From Oxyruncus cristatus (Eukaryota; Chordata; Aves; Passeriformes; Cotingidae), in NCBI GenBank assembly GCA_013399855.1, contig VXAY01006782.1, forward strand, positions 905,258 to 969,257: 64,000 nucleotides of DNA, read 5' to 3'. Within the stretch, counting starts at the first letter, position 1. The number at the start of each line of letters is the position of its first letter. Positions 40,501 through 51,586 of this stretch are shown in pieces. The translations under genes were made by a program, and so were the position numbers. The notes under the pieces are model-generated. The model was not told the origin of the DNA. It did not search any database and was given only the letters and a program-made list of their open reading frames with translations.

Positions 40501-41879
40501 TGTCCTAGTGTTGGGGAGGAGTGGTACTAAGGGGCATGTTTTGCCTTATCATTATCAGAAGTGTGCCAAGTCTCTGAGGCTGACCGGTGATGCTGACGAA
40601 GGCCATTTCTGCCTCCTCAGACTATTACACTAAAAATGCTCAATCAGCCACAGGAGCCCAAAGATGAACACGGAGGAAACTGTGAGAGCATCGTAAGGCT
40701 TCCCAATACACCCGAATATTCATTTATCATAGCTGTAATTCATCATTTGTTTTGGGCACTTTGCCAGCATACAAACTTCCAACAATTTCTCTCCAGAGAT
40801 CCGACTGCCCTTTTTCTTTTGTAATGCTGAAGTGACTATGTTATGATCAATATGAATAATGCGGGGCCAGAAAACTAGCCAGTGAGACCTTAGTTCTGCA
40901 AATAATCATTTGTGTAAATCTGGAGAGAAGGAAAAAAAAAAAACAACAAAAAAATCCAAACCAAATCTTGACTTCTAATCTGAGTCTTCATCTAAAGATC
41001 TAATTGTTGAGGGACTGGCAGCGTCCCAGGTAATAAATAATGAGATTTAGAGTCTCCTACTGCCAGTCACTGGTTTGGCCACAGACTGCTGGGGCACAGC
41101 TCTGCTCTGAGCTTAGTGAAGTTACTTGAGATTTACCAATTTAACTGAGATGGGGAATGGGCTCTGAGCTGGCAGCAAAAAGGAGTTATTACTATAGGGA
41201 GCTATTAGACAGGTAATAACATTCCCATACCCACGTGGACAAGTTTCCCTATCTTTTTCACATATACACATCATCAAAGTTGGTACGAGTTTGCTGCCTT
41301 CCCAGCCTGTGCAGAAAGATGAAGGCTAGCACAGGGACAGCGTAAGAAATACCTGCCCTCCTAGTTGCTTCAGGTCAAGATTCAGGAGAACTGGTAGGCA
41401 GAAAGGATGCCTTGCCCTGCCACTGCCTTTGCTGCTGTTGTTCTGAGGATGGGTGATATTTCAGCAAGCCTGGCAGCTTTTATGAACACTAAAATGATCT
41501 TTAAAAGCGGATGTAAAACCCCCTTATTATTTGGTTGTTTTTCCAAAGTCTTACACAAACCCTTCAGGAAACTGTACTGTTTGCCCTCATAAAAGCAGCT
41601 CTGACACTAGTCTCAGGATGTTTATTAACTAAAATGGAGCCTTCTAAAGAAATTCAGCTTTCAACTCCGTATCATTTTTTCTTAAATAAAGGAACGCTTG
41701 ATCTCTCTGGTGTGACTTTTGGTCTGCCTCAGCAGCCCATTCTCTGGCAGTCCGTGTGGTGATGCTCCCGAGATGGAACCAGCCCCGCAGAAGGGAGACA
41801 CGGGGCCGCTCTTCCATAGCCGGGGAGCTGGGTGGGATCCAGGGGCAACAGCTGGGGAGGGGGGTTCCCCGGGAAGAAG

Positions 41880-42000
41880 GACGGGAGGGGGGGCGGCGCA
41901 GGCGGGCGCAGCTCCTCGGCACCAATCGCCTCTTGCAAGTCCCCGCGGCAGCGCTGGACGCGCCGCGATATCCACGGGCAGCCGAGCCAGGGGCAGAGGC
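41880..42000 (+). promoter_or_regulatory. Candidate core promoter (GC box plus CCAAT box)
   Basis: A GC box (41890-41896) lies about 25 bp before a CCAAT word in plus orientation (41922-41926). I see no TATA box at a fitting distance, so a dispersed CpG-type start within about 50-100 bp downstream is likely. The plus direction is an inference from the CCAAT orientation and from the splice signals that follow. Divergent minus-strand transcription is possible. Confidence 0.5.
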
Positions 42001-42272
42001 GGCCACTGCCAGCGGGGGCAGCTCCGGGGAGCGGGGCGGCCTCGGGGCTCCCTCCTCCTCCGCCGCCTCCTCCCTCTCCTTCTCCTCCTCCTCTGCCGCG
42101 CAGCCCCGCGCAGCCCCCCCAGCCCAGCCTCCCTCCGCAGCCAGAGGCAGGAGCGAGCGGCAGCTCCTCCGCGGCAGCGGAACAGGGGGCGCGGTGATGT
42201 GAGGAGCGCACCCGGAGGAGGAGGGAAGTCCCGTCGCCAGGAAGGCAGCTGCGAGCTCCTGGACGCTGCAAG
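41990..42272 (+). other. Candidate first exon of an unidentified gene or lncRNA
   Basis: The right edge is set by a good splice donor, CAAG|GTAACC, at 42272/42273. The left edge is only a guess at about 60-70 bp after the CCAAT box. One plus frame is open from an ATG at 41773 (G at -3 and G at +4) through the donor, 166 codons and two bases. It is rich in Gly, Arg, Ala and Ser. It includes a leucine run encoded by CTC repeats near 42049-42102 and no known domain. That ATG lies before the assumed transcription start. I therefore treat the exon as probable 5' untranslated or non-coding sequence. The facts are the donor and the open frame; the exon itself is inference. Confidence 0.4.
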
Positions 42273-42283
42273 GTAACCGGACC

Positions 42284-42544
42284 TCTCCTGCACGGACTTT
42301 TCCTTCTGCCTTTTTAATTTCTTCTCTTTGCCTCCCCCTTTTCTTTTCTATTTATTTTTGTTTCTTTTATTTCTTTCTTCTTTTTCCCCTTTCCTTTTCT
42401 CTTTTGTTTTCTTTTTCTTTCTTTCTTCTCCTTTACTTTTTCTTCTTTACCTTCTTTTTCTTCGGATGGTTTTGGATTTTTTTTTTTTTTTTAATTTTAG
42501 TTGTTCCTTTTATTTTTTTTTTTCCCCTTTCCCCGACTCCCTAG
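42284..42544 (+). repeat. Polypyrimidine tract ending in a splice acceptor
   Basis: About 260 bases of almost pure C and T, with long T runs, lie between the two GC-rich blocks. It ends in 'ccccgactccctag', a textbook acceptor with AG at 42543-42544. Together with the donor at 42273 it would define an intron of 272 bp. Mirror-like pyrimidine tracts of this size can also form triplex DNA. Confidence 0.7.
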
Positions 42545-43070
42545 CTGTCCAGCCGCAGCCAGAGGGCGAGGAGGAGGCAGTAGGGAACGGAGCGAGCCCA
42601 CGCTGGGTCGCTCTGGAGTTTGCCTGGGACAGTCTTCCCCCGCTCTCTGCAGGTGCACTGCCAGGCGGGCAGAGCCGGGCAGGGCCGGGCAGGGCAGGGC
42701 AGAGAAGGGCACGGAGCGTCCCGGCGGCGCGGGTGTCCGTCGGGAGCCGGGAGCAGGAAGGAGAGACGGAGAGGGGGGCAGAAGGAGACGCCCGGAGCAC
42801 GGAGCGGCTCCATCCAACTTTCCTGGGGCGGAGACGCTGGGGAGCCGCCTCGGGGATTTCTGCAGAACGAGAAAACCCTGTGGAAAAAGCTGTGCATGTG
42901 TGGTAGCGTGTGGATGCTGTGCAGCAGGAGATGGAAACTCTCCCCCCCGTCCCCCGCCCCCTCGCCGTGGCTCCCGAGGAAGAAGCGCCCCCCTACACAC
43001 ACACTCCGGGGGGTGTCCGGGGGCTCCGGGGCTCGGCGGGCGCTGCGGGAGCGGCGCGGAGGGGTGCGGG
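42545..43070 (+). other. Candidate second exon in the CpG island
   Basis: Bounded by the acceptor at 42543-42544 and a donor-like GGG|GTAAAT at 43070/43071. Joined to the candidate first exon, one frame stays open for about 342 codons. Its composition is Gly, Arg, Pro and Ser-rich, and this strand is poor in T, so stops are rare by chance. A separate ATG at 42931 has G at -3 and +4 and opens 46 codons plus two bases to the same donor (starting METLPPVPRPL). I recognise neither product. The exon could equally be a 5' untranslated region. If the donor is not used, transcription could end at the poly(A) signal at 43340. Confidence 0.4.
42667..42708 (+). promoter_or_regulatory. G-quadruplex-forming G tracts
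   Basis: Seven GGG runs lie within 42 bases (42667, 42677, 42682, 42687, 42692, 42697 and 42706), with loops of 2-7 bases. If transcribed from the plus strand, the RNA could fold too and affect translation or splicing. Confidence 0.75.
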
Positions 43071-43176
43071 GTAAATGGTACATGTTAAAAGATACGGAAG
43101 GAAGAGACCCAGTGGCTGGGACATAAATCAGGCAGAATATATGGGGAGTTGATGAGAATAGGTCTTTTCACCCTTA

Positions 43177-43193
43177 AAAAAAAAAAAAAAATA
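43177..43193. repeat. Poly(A) tract
   Basis: A run of about 17 A's just right of the CpG island. Confidence 0.85.
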
Positions 43194-43339
43194 GCTACTT
43201 TGGAAGAAAAAGAGGAGGCTGATTATTGGCATCCAGCTCTGAAACCCAGGCAGCTGATGCTGAAGGGAGCCAAAGGGAGCAGTTCTTCTTGGTTTAAAAA
43301 CAGCAAGACAGTCTCTGCCAAAGATTGCTGTAAACACTG

Positions 43340-43375
43340 AATAAAGATTTCATTGTGGCGTGGTGTGACTGGAAT
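43340..43375 (+). terminator. Candidate poly(A) signal with GU-rich element
   Basis: AATAAA at 43340-43345 is followed within 15-30 bases by 'cattgtggcgtggtgtgac', a GU-rich downstream element at the usual distance. It lies only 270 bp right of the island. It could end a short transcript or act as an early (intronic) polyadenylation site. AATAAA is common by chance in AT-rich DNA; the GU-rich part raises the odds. Confidence 0.45.
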
Positions 43376-44576
43376 AATTAGGTAGTTAATTGTTCATTCT
43401 GATCTTAAAGTGCAGTAATCAGTCGTGCACAGTAGGAAAAATACGGGGGAAAGGGAGGAAGAATAGCAATAGGAAAATGATAGGAAAATGTGTCACTTTT
43501 TCCTCTTCTGCAGTTTTGGGGTTTTTTTTTATGTAGGTTGCTTTTGTGTGTCTGTGTGTGTGAGAGAGAGAGACTGGGAACACGTGGGTTCTGGGTATAT
43601 TTAGATAGAGAACACCTTTGTAAAGCTGGGGTGTAATTGTGCTTTTGCTGCCACTGTGTCAACATCATTTTGGGCTGGACCAAATCAAGTTATGAGACTT
43701 AAAGAAATCCTATTTTATGGAAATGAAATCTGAAGAAGCCTGGAGAATGAACATCTTAACTAGATTGACTAATACCAATTAATGCATTTTACTTATGTGT
43801 GCACTTTATTGCCAGCTCAGCAGGGATGAAAGCTAATGGTGCCAGCTTTTGTGCTGCTCTAAGACATTTCTCAAGCAGGCACACAAGGCTTTAATGGTAA
43901 ACTGTTTTGAGTTTTTAACACTGTGATTGTGTTCCTGTTCCACTCAAGTTTCTTGGAGCGGTGACTCTTGTGGCAATCTAATGAAATGATCTCTTGTTAT
44001 GCTGTGTTAGCTATTCCCTGTGACACAGCAGGAAGTTACAACCTGTGTGTGTTTGTACTGGAGGTGGTGATAAGTTGTTAAGCAAGATGCACTTACAAGT
44101 GATAGAATATGACTTACTGATATTAACTGGAAGATGGCACCCTAGGCAGAAAATGTTTTGCTTTCCTATGTAGCATGTTTTTCCATATATATATATATGT
44201 GTATATACATTCTTGCTGAAGAAGAATTATTGTGAATTACCTCTCAAAAAGGATAGAAAGATGTTATGTTTAAAAATAAAAAAAAAAAATGGCAGTCCAT
44301 AGTCATTTAAGCAAGGTAAAGAAATTGCTCATAGTCACTCTCATCCTTTGTATAACTTGCTTGACTTTAGAATAGGTATGTGAAAGACTTATTTGGCTGG
44401 CAGTCATCTATGTAGCCTGCCCATTAATCAAAAATATATAAATAAACATACTGGAATTGGGCAAGGCTTTAAAATTAATTCAGTTAAGTATAATTTCTGT
44501 CACTGCAGATGCAGAAATCTAGGAGCTACCCATCACAGAAAAAAAAAAAAAAAAAAAAAAAANAGGGGCCACCCAC

Positions 44577-44609
<33 letters not shown>

Positions 44610-47600
44610 AGAGCTTTTATTTGACTCTGAAAAGCAAAGCAACTTGTTATATTTTGTTGAAACTGCATTTGCTGAAGGTTTTGACCTGCATTTTCTGAGA
44701 TTTTTGTGGAAAAACAAGTGGAGAAAACATGAAGCATGCTGTCCATCTAACATTCCAAAACTAATATAAAACACTGCAGTCTTTGCTGAGGTCATAGAGT
44801 TTAGAAGAGCAAGGACAGAATGATGGCTCCAGAATTTTGTCAAAAGTGATGGTAAAAACATCTCTGGGCATTAAAGGCCAATGGTAAGATCCACTTTACA
44901 AGCATTTTTATTAAGCTGTTGAATGTGCTCTCCCCTACCACAGCGATACTCAGTATTCTGTCTCTAAAGAATATTCCTGATTTAATAGCAAGCTGTACTG
45001 AAAGAATACCTTCAAGACATTTACTTGGTGGTACAGTGTAGTGGGGGACGTTGGTAACTTTACTTGCACCAATGTACTCTGAGAAACCTAAGAATGTTCA
45101 ACTCTTCTTACAGAAATCCAAAAAGTGTAGTGACAAATGATCACATAAGATACTCGGCTGAAGTTTCTGCTTACAATGTTCTATCAGAGAATGTTTCTAA
45201 ACATTTGCATAGTGTACCTCTTGCACAAATGTTGTGTTAAACTGTTAAATAACTTGAAGAGCGATAAAAAGATTTTCAGAGGAGTCTGAAGTGCAAGTGG
45301 CTCCTCATTTCTGTATTAAAATGCATCGAAAACACACTTGAGTCATCACAGTAAGTTAGGTGAGAAGTCTTTCTTGCATTGTTATAACACATTTTGCAAA
45401 ATACACAGAGGATTATACACTTTCATTCAAGGAAAATATTTTCTATCAAATTATAGTTAAATCCTGGCTACTGTCTTATATCTAAAAGTTGTTTGAAATG
45501 CATAGTACACCTTCATAATAAAATTGCATTGTCACAGATATAATTGTTATTCATAACAAGTAGTCTCACAAACAGATTCCATTCCTATAAGTATTGAGTC
45601 TCAGTCAGGCCAATTATGACTAAATTACTGCATGTTCTCTGCTGTATCAACTAATTAAAGGGTAATTAATAAAATTATAATTTCATTCCATGGCAATGTC
45701 TACATCTGGTTGTCATAGCAGAGATTGTTTGACATATGGTTAAATGGTCAGATACTACACTCTATGAATGCAACATTTGCACAGAACACCGGGCAAGCCA
45801 GAGGAATTTTAACCCTTAAGACATGAATTTCCAGAATCTGTGTCAATGTGTTATTAGACTGGTTTGCTTATTCTCTCCTCCTAGTCTTCTTACACCTTTA
45901 AGAATATTTCGTTCTCCAAGTTAATTTAAGTAACTCTCTTGGGATACTGGAAGAGTGGGTAGATGACTTGAGATATTAGATTGGAAATGAAAGATAAAAT
46001 AGTACTGACTTGTCTGTGGGAAATAAAATAGGTGGTTCTAAATTAACTTCTGAGAAGAGACACTCTATTGGTTCTTGTGTTACTGGAAGCTTCCCCTTCA
46101 AGAAAAATCAGGCTGAAATTAGCATGGAGACAAAATTATCTTTTTTTTTGTTCCTAGATACAGTCATATGCCAGGATTAAGACTGAGATTGTGGTCACAA
46201 CAGCATGAGAAAATCTGCATTGCAGCCTTCCCTCACTGTACCTGTCTTATGTAGATAAAACAAAACATCTCCTCAAGGACAGTAACCATAGAATTCACAC
46301 ATGCTAAAGAAATGAAAGAATATTCTATCAAGTCAACTGATTATATGATAGCTTATGTACAAAATAACGTGGACATACCCTGAAGTGTCAGTGATTGAAA
46401 TGTTCAGGACAGTCCATACGTAAGATTTTATATATAGCTTAAAGGAATATACCTTAAACCTCTATCATTGCCTTGAAAAATTTCAACGACTGCTGTTTCA
46501 AAGTATGCAACAGACTGTATTTCTGTCCTTTAAAATCATAAACTCTAAGTAGTGGTACTTTAACATAAGTTAAATGGCAGTTTCTCATCTATACTGTGTC
46601 AAGATGAATCCCTCATAAAACTAAGAACGAGAAATGAAGTAACAGGCATAATGTTTTCCTTCTCTTTAGGACAAAAAAGTGCTTAAAAAGGGAAAAATAG
46701 CTAGTGCTTTTTCACAAACAGAGCAAAGTAAAAAGGATGTAGTAAACTGCAGGAAGACATGAAAGTCTGTCTTTTCCCATGCCAAAGACCCTCAATGAAC
46801 AGTTTCCCCAGTGAATAGTCAGGGTTGCTCATCACCTCGCGTGGTCAGGTGCAGAGCGTGGCTGGTGGTGGTTATAAAGCACTGTTTGTCCATCTCTCTG
46901 AGAGCCTGAGTCCTGCTTCTTGAGAATTTCCAAGTGCATGGATCCATCTCATTTTCATTCTACTCATGTAGCTCATTAACACCTGGAAAATCTTTTATAG
47001 CATTTAACTACATCAGATGCACTGTCCGGCACATGTTTTCTTAATAGGACTTTCACTGTGGTATTGTCAAAGAGCCCTTATGTCACAGCTGGGAACATGA
47101 ATCTGTCATGTCAGTACTGCACCTTGGTTTAGACAGGGATAGTGTATGAGTGTGTTTTATGGAGGAGCCGAACATGCCCGTATACTGTGTTAGCAGGGAA
47201 GAATGTGGAGCTTGTTCTCCTAAATAAAGATCCAGGCTGGTGCTAGTAGAGTACTTTGTACCATTTAAACACTGCTGCCTCTAAGGCATTGCACTTACGG
47301 AAAGGGAAGTTTGAGGCGAGCAAGACGCGTCTTAGTATTTTAGTGGTGCAATGCTGCTAGTTAACGATATGTCATCATTTACATTTCAGTAGGAAAAAAA
47401 ATTGCCAGAGGTTTCTAACTCAACAGAAACAACCAGAAGTAGATATGAAAGTCCTTACCCTGGGAATATTTGTTTTTAAAACAAGTTTGATTAAATACAT
47501 TTGGCAATATGAGAGGAAGGGGAAGAGAAGTAAATGTTTTCTAATTCCATATGGTTTTTGTGCCCATTAGATCACTGTAAAACCCAGCTTTAAATAGATT

Positions 47601-48597
47601 ACTTTGTAGCTCTGTAATCAGAATGCCTTGGGTAATTAAAAAAAGCATAGAACTATGAAAACTGACAGCAACACATGTATAAGACCTACTTTTTTCAGAG
47701 GAATTTTTAACATACTTACATACATTTCATCTGCAAGTTAAACACTTAAAATTCACCAGCTACAACACTACCAACCGTGTCATGATGGCATTCCAAAAGA
47801 TAGAACCCCCATTTGAAAAGTGTTTGCAGACTTGAGAAGCCATATCTGTCATGAAAGAGTTGAATGGGGTCCTCATTTAAAGACTGAATGGATGAAAGGA
47901 GCATTTCATGCAGTTACAGGAGGTTCCAATTTTTAAACTACTTCTTTTGCTTTGAAAAGCATAAGTATAATTCATATGCTAAGAAATAAATTCAAGGTAC
48001 ACTAACAAATGTATTCTGTATGTTTAAAGTGTTTGTCTGAGATGGTTTTTGTAATGGTTCTTCAAAAGCCTCAGCATGCAAGGGTTAATGCCCCAAACCA
48101 TAACCAGTCCAAGCTTAAGCTGGAGTCAGAGAAACATGGAAGTGTTTGGATTACAGGACTGCCTTCTCAATTTCCCTCTTGATTTTCTCCTTTTTGCCTT
48201 TGTGTCCTCTCCTGGTTTTTCTAGAAATGACAGCTCTGAGATGCTCTTGAGGGTCCATGAGTTCATGTCTGTGTCCTCACCAAAGAGGGAAGGAATAGAG
48301 CTGGCTAGGGTGCCATGGGGCCCCTGGGGAGAAAATGTGAATTTGTTTCTCAGTAAGGCCTTTCTGTAAATTATTATACTTTCTTCAGAAGGACGGATGC
48401 CCTTCATGCTTTTGTGTGGATACCCAGTGGAGTAAGCACTCACTGAATGGTGGAGGGTTTGCCCTGCTGAACTATGCAGCCCTTGACAGCATAGCCCAAG
48501 AGGTGCTTAAGGTTTTCAAGCTGAGACCACACTGGGGCTCAATTCTTCTTTATGATTCCTTTTAGCAAATCAAAGGTAAAAAATGAGTCATTGTAAT
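43376..48597. other. AT-rich region, probably intronic, no gene seen
   Basis: Contains a short (AT)n (about 44184-44207) and a poly(A) patch with an N, listed separately. Homeodomain-type TAATTA words cluster around 45640-45690. No recognisable exon. Confidence 0.55.
44539..44607. repeat. Two poly(A) runs with an unresolved base
   Basis: Runs of about 24 and 30 A's flank a short 'ggggccacccacc' word. Position 44563 is N. This suggests an assembly or consensus uncertainty in a homopolymer. Open frames across it are artefacts. Confidence 0.9.
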
Positions 48598-49592
48598 TGT
48601 GGTGGTTTGACGCTGGCTGGACCCAGGTGCCCATCAGAGCCACTCTAACCCTCCCCTCAGCTGAACAGGGAAGAGAAAATACAATGAAAATACAGGTCAA
48701 GGTAAAGACAGGGGGTATCACTCATCAATTACCATCACAACAGACTTGACTTGGGAAAATTAGTTTATTACACAGCCCTTCTCCCCAGACTGAACTTCAC
48801 TCCCAATTTCTTTACCTCTCAGAGGCAAAGGGGGACGGGGGGAACTGGGGCTCTGATCAGTTCATCAAACATTGTCTCTGCCTCTCCTTCCTCCTCAGGA
48901 GGAGGACTCCTCACACTCTTCCCTTGCTCCAGCATGGAATCACTCCCACGGGAGACAGTCCTCCACAAATTTCTCCAACATGGGCTGCAGTTCTTCACAA
49001 ACTGCTCCAGTGTGGGTCCCCTGCAGTGCCAAAAGTCCTGCCAGCATGGGCTGCCTTCAGCATGGGCTCCTCTCTCCAAGGGTCAGGAGGTTCTTCCAGG
49101 AGCCTGCCCCAGTGTGGGCTTCCCACTGAGGTCACAGCTTCCTTCAGGCATCCACTTGCTCTGATGTGGGGCCTTCCAGAGGGTGTGGGTGGATTTCTGC
49201 TCCACCGTGGCTCTCTATAGACTGCAGGGGGACAGCCTGTTTCACCATGGTCTTCACTGTGGGCTAGGGAGAATCTCTGCTCTGGTGCTTGGAGCATTTC
49301 CTCCCCTCATTCCTCACTGATCTTGGTGTCAGCAGGGCTGTTTCTCTCACATATTCTCACTCTCCTCTCTGGCTGCTGTTGCACAGGGCTTTTTTCTCCT
49401 GTTCTTAAATACGTTATCCCAGAGGTTCTGCCATCATTGCCGATGGGCTCAGCCTTGGCCAGCAGTGGGGCCATCTTGGAGCTGGCTGGCATTGGCTCTG
49501 TTGGGCATGGGGGAAGTTTCTGGCAGCTTCTCACATAAAGTAGCCCTGTAACTCCCCCCACTACCAAAACCTTGTCATGCAAACCCAATAGA
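48598..49592 (-). mobile_element. Solo ERV-L-type LTR, 995 bp, with 5-bp TSD
   Basis: The element begins TGTGGTGG at 48598 and ends 'aaacccaataga' at 49592, the final CA apparently changed to GA. It is flanked on both sides by the direct repeat GTAAT (48593-48597 and 49593-49597), the 5-bp target-site duplication of an ERV-L-class insertion. Sense is minus: read that way there is a TATTTAAGA promoter word (49403-49411) and then an AATAAA signal (48764-48769). Between them lie imperfect repeats of a 'ctccagtgtggg'-like word (about 48930-49260). No gag, pol or env sequence is present, so it is a solo LTR left by recombination. Frames of up to 137 codons within it (48751-49164 and others) are not genes. 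Confidence 0.92.
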
Positions 49593-51546
49593 GTAATTAA
49601 CCTTTGTACATGCCTAGGTATTGTGAGACACAGTTAAGAGCCCTCGCAATATGTCATTTTGTTACAGGAGAGAAAGTTAAGGATTGAGGCAAAGGCTTAA
49701 CTATAATTTTTTTTGCCTGTATGAGTTTAATTTAGAATTGCAATCATGATGTTACGTAAATTAAAATAGCAGTAGTAGATCACTAGTTGGCAAGTCTCTT
49801 AAGAATAATATAGCCACTTCACCAGATTATGGAGTACTTTCTGTGTGCTTAGCCCATTGCTGAAATTAGTCTATTTTTTAATTTTAAGACACTTTTGAAG
49901 AGGAGAGAAGTACTTTAACAGGTGAAATTCTGATGACTCTCTCTGAGAATTAGGAGACTTACTTCTTGAAGTGGGAGCTTCCTTAATGAAAAGAAGCATT
50001 TCCCTTCAAATAAAATTTGAAGTTTTGCCCCAAGCATCCTCCAATCCATGCATAATCTGGAGGGCATTAACTGCTCAAGTAAATATTAAGTATTGCTTGA
50101 CCTGCAGGTATAATATATAAAGGCTTCAGAGCAAAAATATGTTTTTAAGGAAGAGTAGAGAAATAAGGAGCAAATCAGCAGTCCTTATCAAGGACTTGTG
50201 AAGGGCAAACAAATGCCCTCCCAGAAAGGGAGGCATGGGAAAACTGTGTATCAGTGGTGTCTGGTTTAGTTGGACACTCAGTTTCTTTCAGTGTCAGAGG
50301 GCTGCATGCATCAACCAACTAGAGTCTTATCTCCTGAGTGAGCCACTGCACTGTCTCCTTCAGAAAGTGACATGGAAATGTACAGTCACCATGCAAACAA
50401 TTAGGGGTACCTACTCCTCATGATCATCTCTCTACAGCAAGGAGGAGTGAGCACAAGCTGGTTAATTTATTCTAATAGCAAGCCTAAACATCTTTTCTGG
50501 ACACCCAGTGGAGATCCTGTCAAATGACTAATGCACGTCCTTGGTACTGACAAGGGGAAGAGCTACCAGGCCTACTGGAAAGGTAGCAGTCAACTATTGA
50601 CATTATCAGAGTAGCGCTGTGGCCCACAGCCTTGTACACTCTGGTGACCCTCCTCAGGAGAAAGAGCCAAGAGAAGCAGCTCTGGTAGAACAAGCTCCAC
50701 ACTAAGCATTTGCAGCGGAGGAGGCACATAAGCACAGTGCTGTAAGGAAGAGCTGAAATCAACCTTCAAACAGACGACAAGAGAGGATCTGTCAAACCAG
50801 CCTTCAAGAGGGCAGAGAGCATGCTGAGAGAAAGCGATGATAATAGCAACAAAACCTTGCCGAGACTGAACAGAGGAAGAAGCTGCAGGAGGGCAAGAAA
50901 ACAGAGGATTTGTATAGTGAACTAGACAGAAAGAAATGACAAATGTCTTCATAAAATAACAGAGACAAAAAAAGACAGCTCTGTTGGTAGCAAGTGTAGA
51001 ATTTGGCTCTGTCTTGGAAACAGACTAATACAAAAAGAAGGCAAATAAGTGTTCCACGGGGTTGTAAATGACCATGGTAGAAAGCAGAGGAGTCTGTGGT
51101 AACAGAGAGATTGGAATAACAGCATCTGGATACCACAGTAAGTCTCTGGGACGAGTAGAGGACATTGGAGGGGGGTTGTAAAAAAAAAAAAAATCAGATT
51201 CCTAGGTTTGCATGTGGTTTCAGGTTATAGCTCATTAATGTGCCAAGAGGAAGGCATCTGTCAGCAATGTGTTGTAGATACTAGGGCTATATACCAAATG
51301 GAACTATTGTATAGAAATGTTGGACTGAATCATGGCTAAACCTTTTTTGTGTAGTGATGTCTTGGAAAAGGTTAAATCCTCATTAGGGTGAGTTCAGCTG
51401 CACCACTAAGAGCACTGTGTAAAACATGCCGTGGTTGAGGATCCACTCTATTAAGTGGGCTAGTGCTGACTGTTGCCCATGGTACAACTCAGCATGAAGT
51501 GCAGGACTAAGAAACTGGGTGCTGGATTCAAATGAGAGATAATGGC

Positions 51547-51586
51547 AAAAAAAAAAAAAGAAAAAGAAAAAGAAAAAAAAAAAAAA
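51547..51586. repeat. A-rich low-complexity tract
   Basis: Poly(A) interrupted by regularly spaced G's, with AAAAAG units. Confidence 0.9.

Larger units (their letters stand above)
27656..41755. other. Long AT-rich region without recognisable genes
   Basis: Fourteen kilobases with only short frames (at most 118 codons). There is a (CA)n at about 29254-29276, poly(T) at 33499-33511 and poly(A) at 36382-36398. Moderately GC-rich patches at 34390-34680 and 35050-35400 give overlapping short frames on both strands and match nothing I know. Two inverted repeats near 37.3-37.5 kb are listed separately. Confidence 0.55.
41756..43080. promoter_or_regulatory. CpG island
   Basis: Base composition changes abruptly from AT-rich to strongly GC-rich with dense CpG in two blocks: about 41756-42290 and 42545-43080. 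A T-rich tract separates them. Such islands mark promoters in vertebrates. Three GC boxes (GGGGCGG) are visible at 41890-41896, 42033-42039 and 42825-42831. No coding exon inside could be matched to a known protein, so the gene is unidentified. Long frames here on both strands (up to 203 codons) are expected from the composition. Confidence 0.9.

Noticed and set aside
41719..42276. 185-codon frame with a leucine-rich, signal-peptide-like stretch
   Set aside because: It opens at TTG rather than ATG. The leucine run comes from CTC repeats, and equally long frames exist on the opposite strand (203 and 180 codons), as expected for GC-rich DNA.
42328..42906. 192-codon frame with hydrophobic Phe/Leu start
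   Set aside because: The hydrophobic part is a translation of the polypyrimidine tract and the rest is one of several chance frames in the island.
48751..49220. Several frames of 82-137 codons
   Set aside because: All lie in the ERV-L LTR and its internal repeated words; LTRs of this kind do not encode proteins.
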